Shown: positions 55,957 through 64,000 of the stretch, in pieces
How positions within the stretch are numbered: position 1 is the first letter of the stretch
Layout: each line of letters starts with the position of its first letter
NCBI RefSeq assembly: GCF_018449515.1
Contig: NZ_JAAVUQ010000003.1
Location: 310,001-374,000 of the forward strand
Source: Caballeronia sp. dw_19
GTDB taxonomy: Bacteria; Pseudomonadota; Gammaproteobacteria; Burkholderiales; Burkholderiaceae
Length of the DNA stretch: 64,000 nucleotides
Direction of reading: 5' to 3'
The notes under the pieces: model-generated
What the model saw: the letters and a program-made list of their open reading frames with translations, nothing else
The model's database searches: none
What the model was told of the DNA's origin: nothing
Made by a program: the position numbers and the translations under genes

Positions 55957-58900
55957 ATGAACCGGATTCGTTATGCCGCGCCGGATTGGGCGCTTGATTC
56001 CATGCAAATGGCAGCAGTGTTTGCCCAATTGCACCTCGGTTATAAAAATAGACGAACCTTTGCCGGCGGTCCTCGTAGCTGCCTGACACCCATTAGCGCC
56101 GGCATTCTGTTAATCAGTATTGGCGCGATCATTAGTCAGGCACAGGCGCAAACCGTTTCGATCCCCAGCGCTACAACTACCGTCACGCTGCAAACCCTGA
56201 GCCCGGGCTCGGCCACCTTCGATGCGCCGGCGGGCACGGTGATCAATGCAGCGTCGGGCGATGGCATCGACGGTAACAACGCCCAGAACTGGGTTCTCAC
56301 CAATCATGGCTCGATAACCGGAGCCTTGGGGTTCTCGTTGTCATCGGCCACGCTCAATGGCGTCACCCTCGACAATTTTTCCATAATCGTGGGAACAACG
56401 TCTACGGGTGTCAACCTGTCCAACGGCGGCCAGGTGACCAATCATGCAGGCGCAACCATAGCGGGCGGCGCCGATGGCGTTCGAATCTCGGGCGCTGTCG
56501 GTACCGTCACCAACGATGGCTTGATTACAAGCGGCAGCAACAGTTTCTCCGGGGTGTACTTCGACTCCGGCGGAACGTTTACTCAAAGTGCAACTGGCGT
56601 GGTTGGCACGAATGGAGGCACGGGCTATGGTGTCGTTTTCAACGCCGGGCCTGTCGCGGGCACTAACGCCGGCACGATTTACGGGGCATCGACAACCTAC
56701 GCCTTCTGGACTCGCGGGACATCAACGGGCGCATTCAGCAACAGCGGCCTGTTAAGCGCGGGTACTGGCGCTGTGCTCGCAAGCAGCGGCGGCGTTACCC
56801 TGACCAACACCGGCACCATCACCGGAACCGGTGGCACGGCTGTTTCTGTCACGGGGAGTGGCAATACGCTGGTACTCGGAACGGGATCTGTGCTGAACGG
56901 TGCTGTGACCGCCACCGGCACAAACAATGTGCTGACCCTGCAAGGATCGGGCAGCGCGGGCAACAATCTGACGGGATTCAATACCCTGAACATGTCCGGC
57001 ACTGCCTGGACGTTGAGCGGTGCAAATTCGACCACAGGCATCACCGCCACCGCTACCAACGTGCAAAGCGGAGTCCTTACCCTTACTGGTGCACTCACCA
57101 ACGGTGGTACGGGGGGCGGCACGACTATCGCTTCGGGCGCCACGCTACAGGTCGGCAATGGAGGTACCGCGGGCAGCGTGACTGGCAATATCGCTGACAA
57201 TGGCTCGCTCGTCTTTGATCGCAGCGATGCAGTTAGTTATGCTGCGCTTATCTCCGGAACCGGCTCGCTCACCCAGTCGGGTACGGGTAACCTGACGCTT
57301 TCTTCAGCTAATACGTATTCCGGCGCAACCGGTATCGAGGCGGGGACGCTCACCGCAGGCATCGCTAATATTTTTGCCAATAGCAGTGCGGTAACCGTGA
57401 ACAGTGGCGCTATCTTCGCGCTGAATAATTTCGCCCAGACAGCCAACAACCTTAGCGGCGCTGGCTCTATCACTTTGGGTTCTGCAACGCTGACGGCCAA
57501 CAACAGCAGCGACACGACTTTCAGCGGTCTGATTAGTGGAACAGGGGGGCTGACTGAGACAGGCAGCAATGCATTGACTTTGAGTGGTGCAGGCAGCTCG
57601 GTTGGAGCGGTTTCCGTCAATGCGGGAACTTTGAACTTTGCTCAAAGTGGCCTGTTCAATGCCACCACACTAACTGTTGCCAGTGGTGCATTTTCCCAGA
57701 TCAACGGCGGCGCGCAAGTCACTACGTCGAACATTGTATCGATAGCCGGAAACCTTACATTGGATGGAGTCCTGAACGCTGGTGCCGGTATACATATGAG
57801 TGCCGGAAGTACTTTTCAGGTCGGTAGCACAGGCGTATCGAACAGGCCGGGCGAGGTCAATAACGTCGTTGTCGACGGGGGAGGCGCTGCTGCCAGCACC
57901 ATCATTAATAATGGAATAATAAATACACAGGGAAGCGGGGCCGCCATCAAGGTGACCGGTGCTTCAGTCATTGCCAATATCACCAACACCGGTTCCATAG
58001 GTGCGAGCACGGGATTGAACGCCGCTGTGACCGGGATATGGTCACAGTCGGGTATTGCCAATATCGTCAATCGCGGAGCCATCTATGGTGGCAGCACAAG
58101 TACCGCCCTTTACTTTGGTACCTCAGGCAACTCGCTGACGTTAGGTGCAGGTTCAAATCTGCATGGAGGGACCGGCACAACATCTTCTCTCGCTGCAGGG
58201 GTGAGCACTGACGCAGTCGCTATCAGCGCGGGTACCGGTAACACCATTACCCTGATAGAAACAGGCAGCGAAAATGGTGATTTTCTGGGGAGCGGTAATT
58301 TAACTACGCAGGGCTTTTCCAGCTTGACTGCCGCAACAGGCAGCATCTGGACTCTCGGCGGCCATATCAACCTGATCGGCACCACAGCCAATACGCTCGA
58401 CGTCAGCGGCGCATTAACCGTAACCGGCCAGATCAGCAATAGCGGCACGGGTGGTGGCACGACTATCGAGAGTGGCGGGGTGCTGAATCTCGGTAACGGT
58501 GGCGCTGGCGGTAGCGTTACCGGCAATTTCATTGACAACGGCGCTCTGAACTTTAACCGCTCCGATGTCGTGACCTTTGCCAATGTGATCAGCGGTACGG
58601 GTACTGCTACGCAAGCCGGTACGGGCACAACGATCCTGACCGGTGATAACACTTATACGGGCGGCACCACCATCACTGCCGGTACCTTGCAGCTTGGCAA
58701 CGGCGGCACCACTGGCAGCGTGGTTGGCAATATCACTGATAACGCCGCGTTGAATTTTAACCACTCAGATGCGGTGACCTATGGCGGAGTAGTCAGCGGC
58801 ACGGGTTCGATGACCCAGCAAGGCAGCGGCGCCCTGATCTTGACGGGCGACAGCGTCTACACGGGTGGTACCACCGTCAGCGCTGGCACCTTGCAACTTG

Positions 58901-61900
58901 GCAATGGTGGAACCACCGGCAGCGTCACTGGCAATATCACCGATAACGCCGCGTTGAATTTTGACCATTCAGATTCGGTGACCTATGGCGGAGTGATCAG
59001 CGGCACGGGTTCGTTGACCCAGCAAGGCAGCGGCGCCCTGATCTTGACGGGCGACAGCGTCTACACAGGTGGTACCACCGTCAGCGCTGGCACCTTGCAA
59101 CTAGGCAACGGCGGCACCACTGGCAGCGTCACTGGCAACATCACCGATAACGCCGCGTTGATTTTTAATCGCTCGAATGCGGTGAGCTACGGTGGAGTGG
59201 TCAGCGGCACGGGCTCGCTGACACAAGCAGGCAGCGGCACGACCGTCCTCACCGGCATCAACACGTACGCGGGTGGCACCAACCTCAATGCCGGCATTCT
59301 GAGTATCGGCGCCGACGCCAATCTCGGCGTTGCGGCGGGCGGGCTGAGCTTCAATGGCGGGGCGTTGCAGTTCACCAGTGCACTTACCACGGCTCGAGCG
59401 GTCACGCTCACCGCCGCCGGCACTATCGATACACAGGCCAATGCCGATACGCTTTCCGGTGTGGTCGCGGGCACCGGCGCACTCACCAAGCAAGGCACGG
59501 GCACGCTGACTCTCACCGGCGCCAACACCTACACCGGTGGCACGAATGTCAACGCCGGCACCGTGCAACTTACCGGAACGGGCACTATCGGCAGTGGTCC
59601 AGCCAATATCGCCAGCACGGGCACGCTCGCGCTGAACCCCGCCAGCGGCAACTACGCTTTCAATAACGCCCTCACCGGCAGTGGCTTACTGACTGCCACC
59701 CTCGGCAGCGCCACCAACACCTTCAACTTCGGCGCCGCTGCGGGCAGTGCTTTCACCGGCAAGGTCACGCTTAACCAGAGCACCTTCAGCCTTGCCGGCA
59801 CCAACACCAGTGCACTCACGAACGCGACTCTGCAGCTGAACGCCGGCAACACGACCACCGTGGGCGCGGGCGCGCAAACCATCGGCAACCTGACGCTGAA
59901 CGGCAATGCCCTGGTCTTCGCTAACCTGCCCTCCGGCACGCTCAGCACCGGGGCACTCACGCTCAATAGCGGCACCGTGCGCATCGACCCCGTTGGCGCC
60001 GTCAACCCAACCGGATCCCTGCTCACTCAGGATGACGGCGCCAACACCCAACTGATCAGCGCCAACAGCGTCAGCGGCAATGTAAGCAACCTCTCGCTCA
60101 CCGATCTGGCGGGGAACTCGCTCACCAGCACAACCGCGAACATTGCTCAAAATGGCAACACCGTTGCCATCGGTACCTACAGCTTCACGCTGAACACCGG
60201 GGCCAACACTGGCCTGTACGCGGGCTACGGCCTTAGCCAACTCGATCTGCAAACCGGCCAGACCCTCACGCTCGCCGGTGACACGGCCGCAGCCGGGGCG
60301 GCTGACATGAAGGCCCGCATCACTGGCAGCGGCGCGCTCACCATCGACGCCACCAACAGCATCACCTTGACCAACGCCGCCAATGACTACACCGGCAACA
60401 CAACCGTCAGCGGCGGCACGCTGATACTCGGCAGCAACAACGCGTTGGGCAACACCGCGTTACTGGCGCTGAATGCGGGAACGACCGCCGATATCAACGG
60501 CAAGACCCAGGCGATAGGTGCCCTCGGCGGAGCGGGTGCCCTCAATATCGATGCCGGCAATCTGACGATCAACAATGGCGGTACGTTTAGTGGCGTTATC
60601 AGCGGTTCCAGTGGCGCACTGAATGCCAGCGGCGGCACGCTGATTCTCACCGGCGACAACACCTACACTGGCGGTACGACGATCAACGCGGGGACGTTGC
60701 AGATCGGCAATGGCGGCACTACCGGCAGCTATGCGGGCAATATCACGGATAACGCTGCGGTAGCGTTTAACCGCAGCGACACCGCGACCTATGGTGGAAT
60801 AGTCAGCGGCACGGGTTCACTGACCCAGCAAGGCAGCGGCACCCTGGTCTTGACGGGTGACAACACCTACACCGGCGGCACGGCCATCAACGCGGGTACG
60901 TTGCAAATCGGCAATGGCGGAACGACTGGCTCGGTGAGCGGCGATATCACGGATAACGCGGCGCTGGCGTTTGATCGCAGCGACACCGCGACCTATGGCG
61001 GCGTGGTCAGCGGCACGGGTTCGCTGACCCAGCAAGGCAGTGGCGCCTTGATCCTGACGGGTGACAACACCTACACCGGCGGCACGGCCATCAACGCGGG
61101 CACGTTGCAGATCGGCAATGGCGGAACCGTCGGCTCAGTGGCCGGTGACATCTCCGACAACGCCGCGTTGGTGTTCAATCGCAGCGACGCCACGACCTAC
61201 GGCGGAGTAGTCAGCGGCACGGGTTCACTGACCCAGCAAGGTAGCGGCACAACCGTCCTGACCGGTACCAACACCTACAGCGGCGGGACCAACGTCAACG
61301 CCGGTACGCTGGAACTTAGCGGCGCGGGCAGCATCGGCAGCGGCAATGCCAATCTCGCCAACGCCGGTACCTTACTGATCAACAACCCGGCCAGCGGCAA
61401 CTACACCTTCAATAACGCATTAACCGGCAGCGGCACCATGCAGGTCTTGCTTGGCAACGGCACCGACACGTTCACCCTAAGCAATACGGTTGGCAGCGCT
61501 TTTGCCGGCACCATCGCCGTTTCCGGCGGCACATTCACCCTGGACAACAATGCCCAGAGCGCGATGCCCAGCACCACACTGCGCCTGGACACCGGCGGAC
61601 TGGCGCAGATCAACGCCAATCGTACGATTGGCAACCTCACCTTCAACGGCGGCACGTTCCAGATCACCGCCACCGGTTTTATCCCCGACGGCAAACTCAC
61701 TGTTGGCGACCTGAACGTTGCGTCCGGTGGCACCGTCGCCCTTGGCATCCCGAGTGACTTCCCGGTCCACGCGCTTCCCCCGCAACCCTCGCTGTTCGAT
61801 CAGGACGACAACATCCAGCTGCAACTCATTGCCGCTACCGGCACCGTGACCGGAGCCGGCTCCCAGCTCGCACTCACTAAATTTGACGGCTCCCCGGTTG

Positions 61901-64000
61901 CCGCCCCGCAGAACGTCACGCTGAGCGAAAATGGCGCGACCGTCGCGATAGCCAGCTACAACTACGCCACCAATGTCCTGGCCGGCGCCAACGCCGGTGT
62001 ATGGCTCGGTTATGACCTTCTGCAACTCGACCTGCAAGCCGGCCAGACGCTGGATCTGACCAACGCCAACGCTGTCGACAACACCCTGATCGCCAAGATC
62101 ACCGGCAGCGGCAACCTTTTCATCGACGCAGTCAACACCGCCATTCTCGCCAACGCCACCAACGACTACACCGGTACGACCACCCTCAATAGCGGCACGC
62201 TCCTGCTCGGCAGCGACAACGCGCTGGGTCACACCGCTTTACTCGACGTGAGTACGGGCGCCACTGCTGATATCAACGGCAAGACCCAGGCGATAGGCGC
62301 GCTCGGCGGGGCGGGTGCCCTCAATATCGATGCCGGCAATCTGACGATCGACAACGGCGGTACGTTTAGTGGCGTTATCAGCGGCACCAGTGGCGCGCTG
62401 AACGCCAACGGCGGCACGCTGATCCTGACTGGCGACAACACCTACACCGGCGGCACGACGGTCAACGCGGGGACGTTGCAGATCGGCAATGGCGGCACCG
62501 CTGGCAGCTATGCCGGCAACATCACGGATAACGCTGCAGTAGCGTTTAACCGCAGCGACACCGCGACTTATGGCGGAATAGTCAGCGGCACGGGTTCACT
62601 GACCCAGCAAGGCAGCGGCACCCTGGTCTTGACGGGTGACAACACCTACAGCGGCGGCACGGCCATCAACGCGGGGACGTTGCAACTCGGCAATGGCGGA
62701 ACGACTGGCTCGGTGAGCGGCGATATCACGGACAACGCGGCGCTGGCGTTTGATCGCAGCGACACCGCGACCTATGGCGGCGTGGTCAGCGGCACGGGTT
62801 CGTTGACCCAACAAGGCAGTGGCGCCTTGATCCTGACGGGCAACAACACCTACACGGGCGGCACGACAATCAGCGCCGGCACCCTGCAACTCGGCAATGG
62901 CGGAACGGCGGGTGGCATCGTCGGCGATGTCAGTAACAACGGAATGCTGGCATTCGACCGCTCCGACAACCTGACCTTCGATGGAACCATTAGCGGCACC
63001 GGATCGGTAACGCAAGCCGGCAGCGGCATGGTGCTGTTCAATGGCGTGCAAATTTACAGCGGTACGACCAACATCAACGCGGGCACCTTGGCGATCGGGG
63101 ATGCATCCCATACCGGCGCCGAATTAGCCGGCGGCGGGTCGATCACAGTCGGTGCTGCGGCCGCACTGGGTGGTTATGGCAAGGTCGCCGGGTCCGTGAT
63201 CAACAACGGCGTGATTGCCGTAGGTAACGCGCTTCCGGCTTTCGCCAGTGGTCCGGACGCCAGCTTCACTATCGCGGGAAATCTCGACAATAGCGGCACC
63301 GTGACGATGTCCAACGGTATCGCCGGTGACCGGATGTTCACGGGGGGCATCTATACCTCGAACGGCGGCAAAGTCCTGATCGATACTGTCCTGAACCAGG
63401 GCGGAGCCGCGTCGAATTCCGATTTGCTGGTGGTGGGCGGCACCGCGGTTGGAGCGAAGGGCGCCACGCAGTTAGTGGTGACGAACGTCGGTGGCGCCGG
63501 GGCGACGACGGTAGATAACGGCATCATGGTGGTACAGGTTCAGGACCCCACGCATTCTGCAACGGGCGCCTTCTCGTTAAGCGGCCGGGCGGTGGCGGGT
63601 CCGTATGAATATCAACTGTTCCAGGGGGGCGTACAGAGTTCGGACGGCAACTGGTACTTGCGCACCGAGCTTGAACCTACGCCTCCAACGCCCCCCACGC
63701 CGCCCACACCCCCTGAGCCTCCCGCACCACCGCAGCCAATGTTTCGGCCAGAAGTGGCGGCTTACCTGGCTAACCAGCATGTGGCTGGAGAGATGTTCGT
63801 TCACAGCCTGGACGACCGCACCGGTGGGCTCTCTCAGACTTCCGGGAGCGGATCGAGCGGGCCAGGTTCGGTCTGGCTTCGGATGGAAGGACGTAACGAA
63901 GGCAGCAACAGCAGCGATGGCACCTTCCACGTGAACACCGATTCGTTCTTTATGCAAGGCGGCGGCGAGGTGGCGCAGAAAAAGCTGATCTCCAATGCCG
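55957..64000 (+). CDS. Giant type Va autotransporter adhesin-like protein (3' end outside window)
   Basis: An open frame of at least 2,681 residues without a stop, starting at ATG 55957 (GCGAGG box upstream). It has an extended N-terminus of ~70 residues with a hydrophobic core (ISAGILLISIGAIIS) and likely cleavage after SQAQA. The passenger is Gly/Thr/Asn/Ser-rich beta-helix with autotransporter-associated repeats (GTLQLGNGGTTGSV type). A proline linker (PTPPTPPTPP, about 2574-2594) leads to FRPEVAAYLAN and VWLRMEGR, the pertactin-like start of the autotransporter unit; the beta-barrel begins as the window ends. No cysteine-rich or protease motif was noted. Likely surface adhesin or biofilm factor; ligand unknown. 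Confidence 0.93.
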   Translation, partial: MNRIRYAAPDWALDSMQMAAVFAQLHLGYKNRRTFAGGPRSCLTPISAGILLISIGAIISQAQAQTVSIPSATTTVTLQTLSPGSATFDAPAGTVINAASGDGIDGNNAQNWVLTNHGSITGALGFSLSSATLNGVTLDNFSIIVGTTSTGVNLSNGGQVTNHAGATIAGGADGVRISGAVGTVTNDGLITSGSNSFSGVYFDSGGTFTQSATGVVGTNGGTGYGVVFNAGPVAGTNAGTIYGASTTYAFWTRGTSTGAFSNSGLLSAGTGAVLASSGGVTLTNTGTITGTGGTAVSVTGSGNTLVLGTGSVLNGAVTATGTNNVLTLQGSGSAGNNLTGFNTLNMSGTAWTLSGANSTTGITATATNVQSGVLTLTGALTNGGTGGGTTIASGATLQVGNGGTAGSVTGNIADNGSLVFDRSDAVSYAALISGTGSLTQSGTGNLTLSSANTYSGATGIEAGTLTAGIANIFANSSAVTVNSGAIFALNNFAQTANNLSGAGSITLGSATLTANNSSDTTFSGLISGTGGLTETGSNALTLSGAGSSVGAVSVNAGTLNFAQSGLFNATTLTVASGAFSQINGGAQVTTSNIVSIAGNLTLDGVLNAGAGIHMSAGSTFQVGSTGVSNRPGEVNNVVVDGGGAAASTIINNGIINTQGSGAAIKVTGASVIANITNTGSIGASTGLNAAVTGIWSQSGIANIVNRGAIYGGSTSTALYFGTSGNSLTLGAGSNLHGGTGTTSSLAAGVSTDAVAISAGTGNTITLIETGSENGDFLGSGNLTTQGFSSLTAATGSIWTLGGHINLIGTTANTLDVSGALTVTGQISNSGTGGGTTIESGGVLNLGNGGAGGSVTGNFIDNGALNFNRSDVVTFANVISGTGTATQAGTGTTILTGDNTYTGGTTITAGTLQLGNGGTTGSVVGNITDNAALNFNHSDAVTYGGVVSGTGSMTQQGSGALILTGDSVYTGGTTVSAGTLQLGNGGTTGSVTGNITDNAALNFDHSDSVTYGGVISGTGSLTQQGSGALILTGDSVYTGGTTVSAGTLQLGNGGTTGSVTGNITDNAALIFNRSNAVSYGGVVSGTGSLTQAGSGTTVLTGINTYAGGTNLNAGILSIGADANLGVAAGGLSFNGGALQFTSALTTARAVTLTAAGTIDTQANADTLSGVVAGTGALTKQGTGTLTLTGANTYTGGTNVNAGTVQLTGTGTIGSGPANIASTGTLALNPASGNYAFNNALTGSGLLTATLGSATNTFNFGAAAGSAFTGKVTLNQSTFSLAGTNTSALTNATLQLNAGNTTTVGAGAQTIGNLTLNGNALVFANLPSGTLSTGALTLNSGTVRIDPVGAVNPTGSLLTQDDGANTQLISANSVSGNVSNLSLTDLAGNSLTSTTANIAQNGNTVAIGTYSFTLNTGANTGLYAGYGLSQLDLQTGQTLTLAGDTAAAGAADMKARITGSGALTIDATNSITLTNAANDYTGNTTVSGGTLILGSNNALGNTALLALNAGTTADINGKTQAIGALGGAGALNIDAGNLTINNGGTFSGVISGSSGALNASGGTLILTGDNTYTGGTTINAGTLQIGNGGTTGSYAGNITDNAAVAFNRSDTATYGGIVSGTGSLTQQGSGTLVLTGDNTYTGGTAINAGTLQIGNGGTTGSVSGDITDNAALAFDRSDTATYGGVVSGTGSLTQQGSGALILTGDNTYTGGTAINAGTLQIGNGGTVGSVAGDISDNAALVFNRSDATTYGGVVSGTGSLTQQGSGTTVLTGTNTYSGGTNVNAGTLELSGAGSIGSGNANLANAGTLLINNPASGNYTFNNALTGSGTMQVLLGNGTDTFTLSNTVGSAFAGTIAVSGGTFTLDNNAQSAMPSTTLRLDTGGLAQINANRTIGNLTFNGGTFQITATGFIPDGKLTVGDLNVASGGTVALGIPSDFPVHALPPQPSLFDQDDNIQLQLIAATGTVTGAGSQLALTKFDGSPVAAPQNVTLSENGATVAIASYNYATNVLAGANAGVWLGYDLLQLDLQAGQTLDLTNANAVDNTLIAKITGSGNLFIDAVNTAILANATNDYTGTTTLNSGTLLLGSDNALGHTALLDVSTGATADINGKTQAIGALGGAGALNIDAGNLTIDNGGTFSGVISGTSGALNANGGTLILTGDNTYTGGTTVNAGTLQIGNGGTAGSYAGNITDNAAVAFNRSDTATYGGIVSGTGSLTQQGSGTLVLTGDNTYSGGTAINAGTLQLGNGGTTGSVSGDITDNAALAFDRSDTATYGGVVSGTGSLTQQGSGALILTGNNTYTGGTTISAGTLQLGNGGTAGGIVGDVSNNGMLAFDRSDNLTFDGTISGTGSVTQAGSGMVLFNGVQIYSGTTNINAGTLAIGDASHTGAELAGGGSITVGAAAALGGYGKVAGSVINNGVIAVGNALPAFASGPDASFTIAGNLDNSGTVTMSNGIAGDRMFTGGIYTSNGGKVLIDTVLNQGGAASNSDLLVVGGTAVGAKGATQLVVTNVGGAGATTVDNGIMVVQVQDPTHSATGAFSLSGRAVAGPYEYQLFQGGVQSSDGNWYLRTELEPTPPTPPTPPTPPEPPAPPQPMFRPEVAAYLANQHVAGEMFVHSLDDRTGGLSQTSGSGSSGPGSVWLRMEGRNEGSNSSDGTFHVNTDSFFMQGGGEVAQKKLISNA
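58447..59280 (+). repeat. Tandem 204-nt passenger repeats, block 1
   Basis: Four units of 204 nt (68 residues), with matching points at 58597, 58801, 59005 and 59209. Each codes for GTGSLTQQGSG, then LTGDxVYTGGTT, AGTLQLGNGG and NITDNAAL. Units 2 and 3 are nearly identical at the DNA level. Confidence 0.9.
60380..61080 (+). repeat. Left copy of a ~700-nt duplication in the passenger
   Basis: Aligns without gaps to 62159-62860 at a constant offset of 1,779 nt (593 codons). In the central part about nine of ten bases agree by eye. It includes 204-nt units at 60811, 61015 and (after the duplicated stretch) 61219. Confidence 0.85.
62159..62860 (+). repeat. Right copy of the ~700-nt duplication in the passenger
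   Basis: Partner of 60380-61080. Its 204-nt units have matching points at 62386, 62590, 62794 and 62998. Reading frame is kept. Confidence 0.85.

Noticed and set aside
55957..56160. ESPR-type extended signal peptide on the autotransporter
   Set aside because: The N-terminus is long, but it lacks the recognisable MNKxYxxxW-like pattern of ESPR; only an unusually long signal region can be claimed.
58447..63100. Regular repeats as a CRISPR-like array
   Set aside because: Units are 204 nt, in frame and protein coding, with no short repeat-spacer structure and no cas genes.
56697..63111. Many long minus-strand open frames opposite the autotransporter
   Set aside because: They are mirror frames of a highly repetitive Gly/Thr/Asn-rich gene; they contain only low-complexity residues and repeat with the same 204-nt period.

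Overview
The window reads as a chromosomal segment of a high-GC betaproteobacterium of the Burkholderia / Paraburkholderia / Caballeronia group. This is inferred from gene families, neighbourhoods and codon bias; no search was run. Coding density is high, there is one tRNA gene (Gly, CCC anticodon), and no rRNA, CRISPR array, integrase, transposase or prophage gene was seen.

Layout. (1) 1-4.2 kb, plus strand: a phosphonate cluster (membrane protein end, LicC-like nucleotidyltransferase, PEP mutase fused to a second nucleotidyltransferase, phosphonopyruvate decarboxylase) with overlapping start and stop codons. It would turn PEP into phosphonoacetaldehyde and probably attach a cytidylyl-activated phosphonate to a surface glycan or lipid. 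(2) 5.1-14.0 kb, minus strand: a six-gene purine operon, xdhA-xdhB-xdhC-deaminase-permease-guanine deaminase, that takes up adenine and guanine and converts them to xanthine and urate. (3) 14.4-35.5 kb: housekeeping genes: dsbB, an amidase, a DUF4160/DUF2442 pair, hemN, a YkgJ-type protein, a DUF1439 lipoprotein, uppP, trmB, tRNA-Gly, yggT, an EthD-like protein, a DUF2520 protein, a small secreted protein, a serine/threonine dehydratase, a LysE exporter, an asparaginase and ubiD, a lytic transglycosylase, an aminotransferase, nusB, ribH and ribBA.

(4) About 35.6-48.0 kb: an accessory block between ribBA and ribE, genes that normally lie together in this group. It holds three Old Yellow Enzyme (OYE) flavoproteins of different subtypes, each with its own regulator (TetR, ArsR, LysR), two MFS exporters, a MATE exporter with a second TetR gene, and a Gfo/Idh/MocA oxidoreductase. 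Paired palindromes near these genes predict the binding sites of several regulators. The block looks like an electrophile/xenobiotic detoxification and efflux island. (5) 48.0-55.1 kb: ribE-ribD-hemL, a Bcr/CflA exporter and an S9A oligopeptidase. (6) 55.1-56.0 kb: an AT-rich gap with a possible decayed short-chain dehydrogenase. (7) 55,957 to the right edge: a very large type Va autotransporter, at least 2,681 residues, with 68-residue passenger repeats and a 1,779-nt internal duplication; it is cut off inside the beta-barrel.

Strongest leads: the flavoenzyme island splitting the riboflavin operon, the paired operators inside it, a promoter-terminator leader upstream of the lytic transglycosylase, an internally deleted dehydrogenase remnant coupled to the MATE gene, and the recently duplicated autotransporter passenger.
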